From contig CBDUBH010000003.1 in NCBI GenBank assembly GCA_965365345.1, forward strand, positions 1 through 64,000: a stretch of 64,000 bases of DNA, read 5' to 3'. The notes beneath the pieces are model-generated. The model was not told the DNA's origin, made no database searches, and was given only the letters and a program-made list of their open reading frames with translations. The stretch is from CBDUBH01 sp965365345. Its GTDB lineage: Bacteria; Bacteroidota; Ignavibacteria; Ignavibacteriales; SURF-24. The position numbers were made by a program, and so were the translations under genes. Each line of letters starts with the position of its first letter. Position 1 is the first letter of the stretch. Below, piece by piece: positions 9,137 through 17,197 of this stretch.

Positions 9137-9688
9137 TTAATTTCTCAAAGCTGCTAATGGATTATGCCCGTGAATTCTATCTTTAACAACAAAGGTCGTA
9201 AAATCGCATTTTAAATTTCTCTGCAATAAAATATCATGTCCAAGACAAATTCCCATTATAATAACAAAATCATTTTCTTCGGAATTTAATTGATGCGCTT
9301 GTCCCAAAGGATTGCATGAAACTTTGTGAATGCAACTGTTCTCATTTACTTCATCTTGTGCAACTCCGCCAACGGTGCACGAAACTGTTGAAAGTTTTAA
9401 TCCGTTTCTTTTAAATTTTTCTTTTAAAAGTTTAGCATCTTTTTCAATTCCGTAACAATAATCCAAACCGGTTTTATTGTAATTCATTTTTTTTATGAAT
9501 TCAATAATTTCCTGTAAGCGCGATAAATTTCCTGCTCTTCCATTATCAACAAGTTCTGCAGCAACTTTTATAATATTTTCATTTTCATCTTCTTGATATT
9601 CTGATCTTATAATTTCTTGATCAAATTTTTCCGTGCCGCAAGCATTTAAAGTACGACATCCTTTATCCAAACATCCAACACAATTCAT
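9137..9688 (-). CDS. DUF1847 family Cys-rich protein
   Basis: 183 residues of a family with an N-terminal cysteine cluster (C3, C6, C11, C17) that looks metal-binding, and further cysteines in STVSCTVGGVAQDE, SCIHKVSCNP, GICLGHD and KCDF. The function is not established. Probably cytoplasmic: no signal sequence. It converges on the methyltransferase gene and is separated from the next gene upstream by about 230 bases. Confidence 0.85.
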   Translation of the reverse strand: MNCVGCLDKGCRTLNACGTEKFDQEIIRSEYQEDENENIIKVAAELVDNGRAGNLSRLQEIIEFIKKMNYNKTGLDYCYGIEKDAKLLKEKFKRNGLKLSTVSCTVGGVAQDEVNENSCIHKVSCNPLGQAHQLNSEENDFVIIMGICLGHDILLQRNLKCDFTTFVVKDRIHGHNPLAALRN

Positions 9689-9862
9689 TTTAAATTTCCG
9701 TTAACAAATAATTTTGTTGTATTTATTTTATTAAAGTTCATTAGGATTAGATGTTAAATTTATTGAATGGTTTCATTTATTTTATAAAGTGAATTTTATT
9801 ACATTTTTATTGTAAATATTTTAATAAACTTTTCCCATAATAAAATTGCTTTTTAAAACAAC

Positions 9863-9886
9863 AAAGACGAGAATGATCCCGTCTTT
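9863..9886 (-). terminator. Rho-independent terminator candidate for the acyl-ligase fusion gene
   Basis: On the minus strand AAAGACG(G)GA ... TC(U)CGUCUUU forms about a 10-bp stem with one G-U pair and a four-base loop, followed by GTTGTTTT. It lies just past the stop of the fusion gene at 9915. Confidence 0.6.
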
Positions 9887-9914
9887 ATTGAATAGAACTT
9901 TGATTTACATTAAT

Positions 9915-12365
9915 TCAATTACTTTCGATCTGCTTTTGCGCAAGTGAAGTAATTTCATCATAATCAAAATTTTCCGGATAGATCGGTTTCAAAAATTTCA
10001 ATTGTATTTTTCCCGGTTTAGGAAATTTACTTCCAATCGAAAATTTTTCGTAAGCGCCTTTAATCACAACGGGAATTACAGGAACATTCAATTCTTTACT
10101 CAAAATTGCAAATGATTTTTTGAAATCCATAACTTTACCATCACGACTGCGTGCGCCTTCCGGAAAAATTACCATGTTATTTCCTTTTTTAATTACGGCT
10201 GCAATTTTTTGCAAAGTCTGTTTTAAATCTTTATTCAAATTTAAAACCAGAATATTACTGTTCTTCGCAAAGAATTGACTGATCTTGGATTTTATATTTT
10301 TTTCTTTTGCAAAGAAATATGTTTTGTTCAACAACTTATTTTCCAAAACATTTGCAATTAAAAGTCCATCCATAAAACTTTGATGATTCGGAGCAATAAT
10401 AACAGGCTGATCAGGAATATTTTCAATTCCTTCTGCATCAATTCTGATATAAGTTTTGAAAAACGGCTTTGTAACAAACTTCAAAAATTTCAACATGTAA
10501 GTTGAACTTTTCACATCAAAGTTTACATCTTCTTTTAAAACTTTTCCCCAGTGCATAACTTCATTTTCAATTTTGGTCTTTTTCTCTTTAATGAAATCTG
10601 CAAGTTTGCGCACCGTTGAATGAATTGAAAGATCTTCGTTGTTCATAGAAAATCCGAATGTTCTTTCTATTTGTGCTTGAAGTTCAACTTTATCAAGTGA
10701 ATCCAATCCCAAATCAAGTTCAACATGTTCATCAGGAAAAATATCTTTTTTAGTTACATTTTTTAAGTATTCCTCCAGAAATTTGTATTCCTGAAATTGC
10801 GGAATTTCTGCGCTTTGAATTTCTTTCTTCTCTTTATTCACCAATTCCGATAAAGTAAATCTTTTAATTTTTCCGAGTCTGGTTTTGGGAAGTTCATTGT
10901 GAACAACAGTAAAATTGAAAATTCTTTTGTATGGCGCAGCGGAAAGATTATACTTATCAATAACTTCCCACTTAATTGTTTCGTTTATGTTTACGATTTT
11001 TTCTTGTTGAACTCTGTTGAAATCAGGGAATATAACTGCAAATAATTGATCATCTTTTTGAAAAACTCCAATTTCTTTTACGATTGGATTTATGCTCATC
11101 ACTTTCTTTTCAATTTCTTCGGGATTTAAATTTTTACCGTTCGGTAGAATTATAATTTCCTTTTTTCTTCCCGTTATGTAAAGATATCCATCTTTATCAA
11201 TGTAACCTGTATCGCCTGTATGAATCCATCCATCTTTTAATATTTCCGCAGTTTCTTCGGGTTTATTGTAATAACCTTTCATTACAATTCTACCGCTTGC
11301 TAAAATTTCATCATCAACAATTTTAACTTTTACATCGCCGTAAGGCAATCCCACTGAACCGATCTTAACTTTTCCCGGAGGTGAATTTGTAATGATCGGC
11401 GCGGTTTCGGTCATTCCGTAGCCTTCAAGAATTTCAAATCCCATTGCCTTGAAATCTCTGTTAACTTCCGGATCCAATTTTGCTCCGCCGCAAATGCAAT
11501 ATTGCAAGTGTCCGCCGAAATTATCCTGAACTTTTTTGAAAACTTTTCTTCCGAATTTGTAACTGTTAATGGAGCGCGAAACTTTCAGCAATAATTTTGC
11601 TACTTTATTTTGATTGATTTTTGAAACAATTCCGTTGTGAAAAAGATTGTACAATCTCGGAACGCCGATCATGTATGTTGCTTTATATTTTTGAAACGCT
11701 TTTAAGATTTCTTCTGATGAAATTTGTTTTAAAATTACAACTTTTGCCCCGACAAAAGTCGGTAACATTATTGAACCTTGCAGCGGAAGCACATGATGAT
11801 TTGGCAAAATTGCAACGGTTGTATCGGTCAAAGTAATAATTCCCTGTCCGTTTACGCATTGAATATTTGCTAAAACATTATCGTAAGAAAGCATTACGCC
11901 TTTGGGATTTCCCGTTGTGCCCGAAGTGTAAATTATAACTGCAACTTCGTTTAAATCTTCCTGGTCAACAAATTCAATTGATCTTTCCGCTTTGGGAATT
12001 TCCTTTAAATTTTCAAAAAGATAAACTTGCGGTTTATACTCAATTTTTGAGATTGCCGAATTCAATACTTCCGAAACATTTTGTGAAGTAAAAATATATT
12101 TAGGTCTGCAATCATCAATGATATAAGCTACTTCATCGGCAGTTGACATAAAATCAATTGGAACATTTATTCCTTTTTTATTCCAGGTTGCATAAAAAGT
12201 ATAATTATATTCGGGTCTGTTTTCCGAAAAGATTGCGATGCGATCGCCTTTTTCAATATCCATTAAATTTGAATACGCGCTTACATTCTGTAAAACTTCT
12301 TTGTAAGAAATTTCCTTATCTTCATAAATCAGCGCGGTTTTATTAAAATCCTGTATAAATTTCAA
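9915..12365 (-). CDS. Acyl-ligase / acyl carrier / glycerol-phosphate acyltransferase trifunctional fusion
   Basis: 816 residues in three parts. 1-510 is an AMP-forming acyl ligase (IIYTSGTTGNPKG at 145-156, EGYGMTETAP near 314-323, GDTGYID, and PKTRLGKIKR with its lysine near 499). 530-595 is an acyl carrier domain with the pantetheine serine Ser556 in DLGLDSLDKVEL. 640-816 is a PlsC-type acyltransferase (NHQSFMD: His661, Asp666; FPEGARSR at 734-741). It probably activates a free fatty acid, loads it on its own carrier and transfers it to a lysophospholipid or glycerol phosphate. This resembles E. coli Aas, but with the domain order reversed and a built-in carrier. No signal peptide. Confidence 0.9.
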   Translation of the reverse strand: MKFIQDFNKTALIYEDKEISYKEVLQNVSAYSNLMDIEKGDRIAIFSENRPEYNYTFYATWNKKGINVPIDFMSTADEVAYIIDDCRPKYIFTSQNVSEVLNSAISKIEYKPQVYLFENLKEIPKAERSIEFVDQEDLNEVAVIIYTSGTTGNPKGVMLSYDNVLANIQCVNGQGIITLTDTTVAILPNHHVLPLQGSIMLPTFVGAKVVILKQISSEEILKAFQKYKATYMIGVPRLYNLFHNGIVSKINQNKVAKLLLKVSRSINSYKFGRKVFKKVQDNFGGHLQYCICGGAKLDPEVNRDFKAMGFEILEGYGMTETAPIITNSPPGKVKIGSVGLPYGDVKVKIVDDEILASGRIVMKGYYNKPEETAEILKDGWIHTGDTGYIDKDGYLYITGRKKEIIILPNGKNLNPEEIEKKVMSINPIVKEIGVFQKDDQLFAVIFPDFNRVQQEKIVNINETIKWEVIDKYNLSAAPYKRIFNFTVVHNELPKTRLGKIKRFTLSELVNKEKKEIQSAEIPQFQEYKFLEEYLKNVTKKDIFPDEHVELDLGLDSLDKVELQAQIERTFGFSMNNEDLSIHSTVRKLADFIKEKKTKIENEVMHWGKVLKEDVNFDVKSSTYMLKFLKFVTKPFFKTYIRIDAEGIENIPDQPVIIAPNHQSFMDGLLIANVLENKLLNKTYFFAKEKNIKSKISQFFAKNSNILVLNLNKDLKQTLQKIAAVIKKGNNMVIFPEGARSRDGKVMDFKKSFAILSKELNVPVIPVVIKGAYEKFSIGSKFPKPGKIQLKFLKPIYPENFDYDEITSLAQKQIESN

Positions 12366-12946
12366 CTTGATAAGCCTCTAAATTTTTTGTTTGAAAAATA
12401 GTGAAATTAATTTCAATTAGAAACAGAAACAACAAATGATAATGCTTTAATTAACCTGAGTCATTTCGATCCGCAAATGCGGAGAGAAATCTTTTTTAAT
12501 CATAAGGATATCTCAGTCATTCTTACTTCGAAATGACAGATTTTTCTTTTTTCTGATCATTTGTTTTCCACAAAATAACTCAATAATCATTATTGAAAAT
12601 TTAGGATTTTAATTCAATAATTAAAAATTATAATTATCGATTTTTACATCTATATTTAAATTAGAAATTTTTTTTGAAATACAAATTGATGTTTTAAATT
12701 GTTCAGACAACCCCCTTTATCCCCTTTTCCAAATGGGAATTTTATTATTTTTAGATTAGAATCAAATTTAAATATGCATCTAACTTTAAATTAATAATGA
12801 ATGAAATTCTTAATCAGTTTAACTAACCTCTTTACTGATAACTGAATACTACAAACTGAAAGCTATTTACTTGCTATAACATTTCATTTTAATTATTTTG
12901 GATAAAATAATTTTCGCTCCTCAAAAAAAATTATCCCGGAGTTTTG
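12366..12946. repeat. 581-base intergenic region with repeats
   Basis: No credible gene. It holds a TCATTTCGAT...GGAGAGAAATCTTTTTT unit (12459-12496), a second unit ATATCTCAGTCATT...CGAAATGACA (about 12509-12539), and a CAACCCCCTTTATCCCC...GGGAATTTT unit (12708-12742). The last is the inverted relative of the 4951-4983 repeat. The remaining sequence is low-complexity AT. Promoters for the two divergent flanking genes are expected here, but none is clear. Confidence 0.65.
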
Positions 12947-14332
12947 ATGAGTTATATTGAAAATCTGCTTACAGAAATCAGCAATATAGTTTGGGGCTAT
13001 CCGCTTTTAATTTTACTTTTCGGCACTCACATTTTTTTAACATTCAGATTAAAATTTATTCAGCGTTACATCGGCAAAGCAATTAAAATTTCATTAAAGC
13101 GAGAGAAAGAAGGAACAGGCGATGTAAGTCAATTCGGCGCTTTAACAACAGCGCTTGCCGCAACAATAGGCACAGGAAATATCGTGGGAGTTTCAACCGC
13201 GATTGCTGCCGGCGGACCGGGAGCGGTTTTGTGGATGTGGCTAACGGGTGTTTTCGGAATTTCCACAAAATACGCCGAAGCGCTTTTAGCAGTTAAGTAT
13301 AGAATTAAAATGGCTGATGGTACTATGGCCGGCGGTCCAATGTATGTTTTGGAACGCGGAATGAAAATGAAATGGCTTGGAATTGTTTTTGCCGCGCTCA
13401 CTGCAATTTCTGCTTTCGGAATTGGAAATATGGTTCAGGCAAATTCAATTTCGCATATGGTCTTTGAAACTTTTCAAATTCCTTATTGGATCACGGGAAT
13501 TATTCTTGCTGGCTTAACTGCTTTTGTAATTATCGGCGGAATAAAATCAATTGCAAAAGTTTGCGAAGCGCTCGTTCCTTTTATGGCAATCACTTATGTT
13601 TTGGGTTGCCTCATTTTACTTGCAATCGGTCATCAAACCTTGTGGGAAAGTTTTCTTTTAATTATTGATAGCGCATTTTCAGGACATGCGGTTTTAGGCG
13701 GATTTATCGGTGCAGGATTTAAAGAGGCGATAAGATTCGGAATTGCGCGCGGTTTATTTTCAAATGAATCCGGTTTAGGAAGCGCGCCGATTGTTGCGGC
13801 AGCAGCCCAAACTAAAAATCCTGTCAGGCAAGCACTTGTTTCTTCCACTGGAACTTTTTGGGATACAGTTGTTGTATGCGCAATTACAGGGCTTGTAATT
13901 GTAAATTCTTATAATTGGACCGAAGGATTAAGTGGAGCAGCTTTAACAAAAACTGCATTTGAAGAAATTCCTTATATTGGTCCTGTTATTTTAAGCATCG
14001 GACTTTTAACATTCGTATTTTCAACAATTTTGGGCTGGTCATATTACGGAGAAAAAGCCGCAGAATATTTATTCGGGAACAAGATCACAAAATATTACAG
14101 ATGGCTTTGGGTAATTGCTGTTTTTTCAGGTTCACTTTTTTCTCTTAATCTTGTTTGGACTTTTTCAGATATTACAAACGGATTAATGGCAATCCCGAAT
14201 TTAATTTCGTTACTTGTATTAAGCGGAGTTATTGTTAAAGAAACAAAAGAATATTTGTGGAGCGGAAATCTGGAAAAAGAAAGTTTGGAAGAAGAGATTG
14301 AAAATCATACAAATAATTTCAATGAAAAATAA
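12947..14332 (+). CDS. Sodium:alanine/glycine symporter, AGCS family
   Basis: 461 residues, multi-pass inner-membrane protein. The family signature is clear: TALAATIGTGNIVGVSTAIAAGGPGA, GGPMYVLERGM, and FGIARGLFSNESGLGSAPIVAAAA. It takes up alanine or glycine with sodium. I chose the ATG at 12947 because GGAG (12938-12941) stands five bases before it; a TTG one codon upstream is possible. The C-terminal tail is acidic and cytoplasmic. Confidence 0.93.
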   Translation: MSYIENLLTEISNIVWGYPLLILLFGTHIFLTFRLKFIQRYIGKAIKISLKREKEGTGDVSQFGALTTALAATIGTGNIVGVSTAIAAGGPGAVLWMWLTGVFGISTKYAEALLAVKYRIKMADGTMAGGPMYVLERGMKMKWLGIVFAALTAISAFGIGNMVQANSISHMVFETFQIPYWITGIILAGLTAFVIIGGIKSIAKVCEALVPFMAITYVLGCLILLAIGHQTLWESFLLIIDSAFSGHAVLGGFIGAGFKEAIRFGIARGLFSNESGLGSAPIVAAAAQTKNPVRQALVSSTGTFWDTVVVCAITGLVIVNSYNWTEGLSGAALTKTAFEEIPYIGPVILSIGLLTFVFSTILGWSYYGEKAAEYLFGNKITKYYRWLWVIAVFSGSLFSLNLVWTFSDITNGLMAIPNLISLLVLSGVIVKETKEYLWSGNLEKESLEEEIENHTNNFNEK

Positions 14333-14482
14333 TTCCGGAATTTTAAATTGATATGTTTTGAAATTCATTATAATTTATAATTCTATATCGATCTCAAAAA
14401 TATGTTTAACAAAAATGTCAGATTCCGGATAAACCTGAATGACATTTCAGAAATTTCTTAGTGGAAACGAAAAAAAACATCT

Positions 14483-15097
14483 ATGAAAAATAAATATTCA
14501 GTAATAGTTTTTGATTTGGGAAATGTTTTAATTCCTTTTGATTATACTCCAATGCTTAAAAAATTTGATGAACTTAAACCCGGTTTAGGTAATAAATTTT
14601 CTGAACTTTATAAAAACAATTATCACATTCACCGCAATTTTGAAAGCGGAAAATTAAGTAATGATGAATTCCTAAATCAAATGCTTGAATGGTGCGAAAA
14701 TACTTTGGATGAACAAACTTTCTGCAAACACTTTTCGGAGATATTCACTGAAAATAAAGCTGTTTCTTCGCTGCTGCCAAAATTAAAGCAAAAAGATTAT
14801 CAATTGATTTTACTTTCAAACACAAATGAAATTCACCGCGAGTACGGTTATAAGAATTATGATTTTTTAAATCATTTTGATAAACTTTTTCTTTCACATC
14901 AAGTTGGATTTGTAAAACCTGAGCCTGAAATTTATAAAGCAGTTCAAAGTTACACAAAGAAAAATCCGGAAGAACATATTTTTATTGATGATGTTTTAGA
15001 GTATGTTGAAGGCGCAAAATCGGTCGGCTGGGATGCAATTCATTTTCAAAATTATGATCAGCTTTTAGAAGATTTACAAACACGAAAAATCATTTAG
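14483..15097 (+). CDS. HAD-superfamily hydrolase (subfamily IA, YihX-like)
   Basis: 204 residues. HAD motif I is VFDLGNVL (nucleophile Asp near 11; the second position is Gly, as in YihX-like sugar phosphatases). Motif II is LLSNTNE, the motif III lysine is in VGFVKPEPEIY, and motif IV is FIDDVLEYVEGA. A cap domain lies between motif I and II. It is probably a cytoplasmic phosphatase for a small phosphorylated metabolite; the substrate is unknown. It is followed 20 bases later by a GNAT gene, which suggests co-transcription. Confidence 0.88.
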   Translation: MKNKYSVIVFDLGNVLIPFDYTPMLKKFDELKPGLGNKFSELYKNNYHIHRNFESGKLSNDEFLNQMLEWCENTLDEQTFCKHFSEIFTENKAVSSLLPKLKQKDYQLILLSNTNEIHREYGYKNYDFLNHFDKLFLSHQVGFVKPEPEIYKAVQSYTKKNPEEHIFIDDVLEYVEGAKSVGWDAIHFQNYDQLLEDLQTRKII

Positions 15098-15117
15098 AAA
15101 ATTTTTTCAAATATTTT

Positions 15118-15615
15118 ATGAAAGATCAAATTCAAAATCTCACTGTTAGAAATGCAGAGGAAAAAGATATTCCTTTAATATTAAATTTCATTAAAGAAAT
15201 AGCAGAATATGAAAAACTTTCAGATGCTGTAACCGCCGATGAGATCACTTTGAAAAATTCTTTATTCGGAGAAAATCCCGCAGCAAAAGTTTTACTGGCT
15301 TATCTTGATGAATTTCCCGTCGCATTCGCGGTTTACTTTTTCAATTTTTCAACATTTGTAGGCAAGCCGGGTTTGTACTTGGAAGATGTTTTTGTTAAAC
15401 CGGAATTTCGCGGAAAAGGAATTGGCAAGCAAATCTTAATTCAACTTGCAAAAATTGCAAAGGAAAATGATTGCGGCAGATTTGAATGGGCAGTTTTGGA
15501 TTGGAACGAACCGGCAATAAATTTTTATAAATCGCTTGGTGCAATTCAAATGGATGAGTGGACGGTTTTTCGTTTATCGGGAAAAGCACTTGATGAACTT
15601 GCCGGTAAGATTTAA
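15118..15615 (+). CDS. GNAT family N-acetyltransferase (diamine/thialysine acetyltransferase-like)
   Basis: 165 residues. The GNAT core is complete: YLEDVFVKPEFRGKGIGKQIL carries the acetyl-CoA pyrophosphate loop (RGKGIG), and the C-terminal WAVLDWNEPAINFYKSLGA is typical of the SSAT2/thialysine acetyltransferase group. It likely acetylates a small amine or amino-acid analogue. It sits directly after the HAD hydrolase gene. Its stop codon lies in an AAGATTTAAAGAATTTTAG stretch like other gene ends here. Confidence 0.88.
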   Translation: MKDQIQNLTVRNAEEKDIPLILNFIKEIAEYEKLSDAVTADEITLKNSLFGENPAAKVLLAYLDEFPVAFAVYFFNFSTFVGKPGLYLEDVFVKPEFRGKGIGKQILIQLAKIAKENDCGRFEWAVLDWNEPAINFYKSLGAIQMDEWTVFRLSGKALDELAGKI

Positions 15616-15796
15616 AGAATTTTAGAATATTAGCAGTTTAGTTTTATTTAAAACTAAATTTCAGGTTGAACAAAATCAAAATTTCCAAAATCTGTTGAAA
15701 AATCTTTATTCAGAATTTAAAACATAGTTACTATAGCTTCAGAACTTTCCACATCAAAAAGTCAATTTTATTTTAAGTTGAATTTTTCACATTAAT

Positions 15797-15825
15797 TTGT
15801 CAAAAAAATTTATAATTCTTATAAT
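15797..15825 (+). promoter_or_regulatory. Candidate sigma-70-type promoter for the M16 operon
   Basis: TTGTCA (15797-15802), a 17-base spacer and TATAAT (15820-15825) stand 37 bases before the M16 start codon. The match to the general sigma-70 consensus is good, but Bacteroidota-type sigma factors can prefer other elements and the region is very AT-rich, so chance is possible. Confidence 0.4.
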
Positions 15826-15861
15826 AGCATACGCTTTTTAATTAAAATAAATAGAGGATAT

Positions 15862-17196
15862 ATGAAAAAAATCATTCTTCTTTTTCTGTTTTTTTCATCG
15901 GCAATTTTAGCTCAGCAAGGCAAAATTGCTTTTGAAGAATATGATCTTGATAACGGACTTCACGTTATCCTGCATCAAAATAATTCAACCCCGATTGTGG
16001 CAATAACAGTTACATATCACGTTGGTTCAAAAAATGAACAGCCTGATAGAACCGGATTTGCGCATTTTTTTGAACATCTTATGTTCGAAGGTACTGAAAA
16101 TATTAAGCGCGGCGAGTATTTTCAAATGATTCAAAACGCCGGCGGACAGTTAAACGCTTACACTTCATTTGATCAAACAGTTTATTACGAAGTGCTTCCA
16201 TCAAATCAAACTGAATTGGGCTTGTGGATGGAATCCGAAAGAATGCTTCATTCTAAAATTGATTCGATCGGTGTTGAAACTCAACGTGGCGTTGTTAAAG
16301 AAGAACGCAAGCAAAGTTTGGAAAACAGACCTTACGGTTCAATCTTGGAACAGACTTTTTCCCACGCATTTAAAGAGCATCCTTACCGCTGGACTCCAAT
16401 CGGATCTGCACAATATATTGATCAGGCAACAATTGAAGAGTTCAGAGATTTTTACAAAACTTTTTATGTTCCGAATAATGCTGTGCTTTCAATTGCGGGC
16501 GATTTTAAAATTGATGATATGAAAAAATTAGTTCAAAAATATTTTGGAGAAATTCCGAAAGGATCAAAAGAAATTTTCCGCCCGAACGTTGTTGAACCAA
16601 AGCAAACTGCCGAAATTCGTGATACGGTTTTTGATAACATCCAACTTCCTGCTGTGGTAATGTCTTATCACATTCCAGCGCAAGGTACACCTGATTATTA
16701 CGCTTTGAACATGCTTACAACTTTACTTTCAACAGGACAAAGTTCACGCTTCTATAAAGAATTAGTTGATAATCAGCAAAAAGCTTTATTTGTAGGCTCA
16801 TTTCCGTTTTCGCTTGAAGATCCCGGTTTATTTTTAGTTTACTCAATTACAAATATGGGAGTTTCTCCTGATGATCTTGAAAAATCAGTTACTGATGAAA
16901 TCAAAAAAGTACAGGAAAATTTGATTAGCGAAAATGAATTTCAAAAATTAAAAAATCAAATTGAAAACAGTTTTTACGGAGATAAAACAAGCGTGCTTGG
17001 AATTGCTCAAAGTCTTGCAAACTATTATGTATTTTTTGATGGTAAAACAAATTTGATAAATACTGAATTGGAAAATTACAAAAAAGTTACCCGCGAAGAT
17101 ATCAAACGTGTTGCAAATGAATATTTGGTAAAAGATAACAGCACTGTGCTTTACTATCTGCCTAAATCTGCAAATCAAGTTAAGGAGGGCAAATAA
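15862..17196 (+). CDS. M16 zinc metallopeptidase, catalytic subunit
   Basis: 444 residues with a signal peptide (1-17, ending ILA-QQ). The inverted zinc motif HxxEH is intact (His68, Glu71, His72), and the distal ligand Glu148 in VVKEER stands 76 residues later, as the family requires. N-terminal M16 and C-terminal M16_C-like halves are present. It is exported, so probably acts in the periplasm. The partner gene starts one base after this stop, and paired active/inactive M16 subunits are a known arrangement, so a heterodimer is likely. Confidence 0.92.
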   Translation: MKKIILLFLFFSSAILAQQGKIAFEEYDLDNGLHVILHQNNSTPIVAITVTYHVGSKNEQPDRTGFAHFFEHLMFEGTENIKRGEYFQMIQNAGGQLNAYTSFDQTVYYEVLPSNQTELGLWMESERMLHSKIDSIGVETQRGVVKEERKQSLENRPYGSILEQTFSHAFKEHPYRWTPIGSAQYIDQATIEEFRDFYKTFYVPNNAVLSIAGDFKIDDMKKLVQKYFGEIPKGSKEIFRPNVVEPKQTAEIRDTVFDNIQLPAVVMSYHIPAQGTPDYYALNMLTTLLSTGQSSRFYKELVDNQQKALFVGSFPFSLEDPGLFLVYSITNMGVSPDDLEKSVTDEIKKVQENLISENEFQKLKNQIENSFYGDKTSVLGIAQSLANYYVFFDGKTNLINTELENYKKVTREDIKRVANEYLVKDNSTVLYYLPKSANQVKEGK

Positions 17197-17197
17197 T

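Noticed and set aside
13129..13401. Antisense ORF within the AGCS symporter
   Set aside because: Shadow of the hydrophobic symporter; no ribosome binding site or homology.
14483..15097. HAD hydrolase as the missing histidinol-phosphatase
   Set aside because: It is a YihX-like HAD-IA type, unlinked to the his operon; no sequence feature ties it to histidinol phosphate. Kept only as a possibility.
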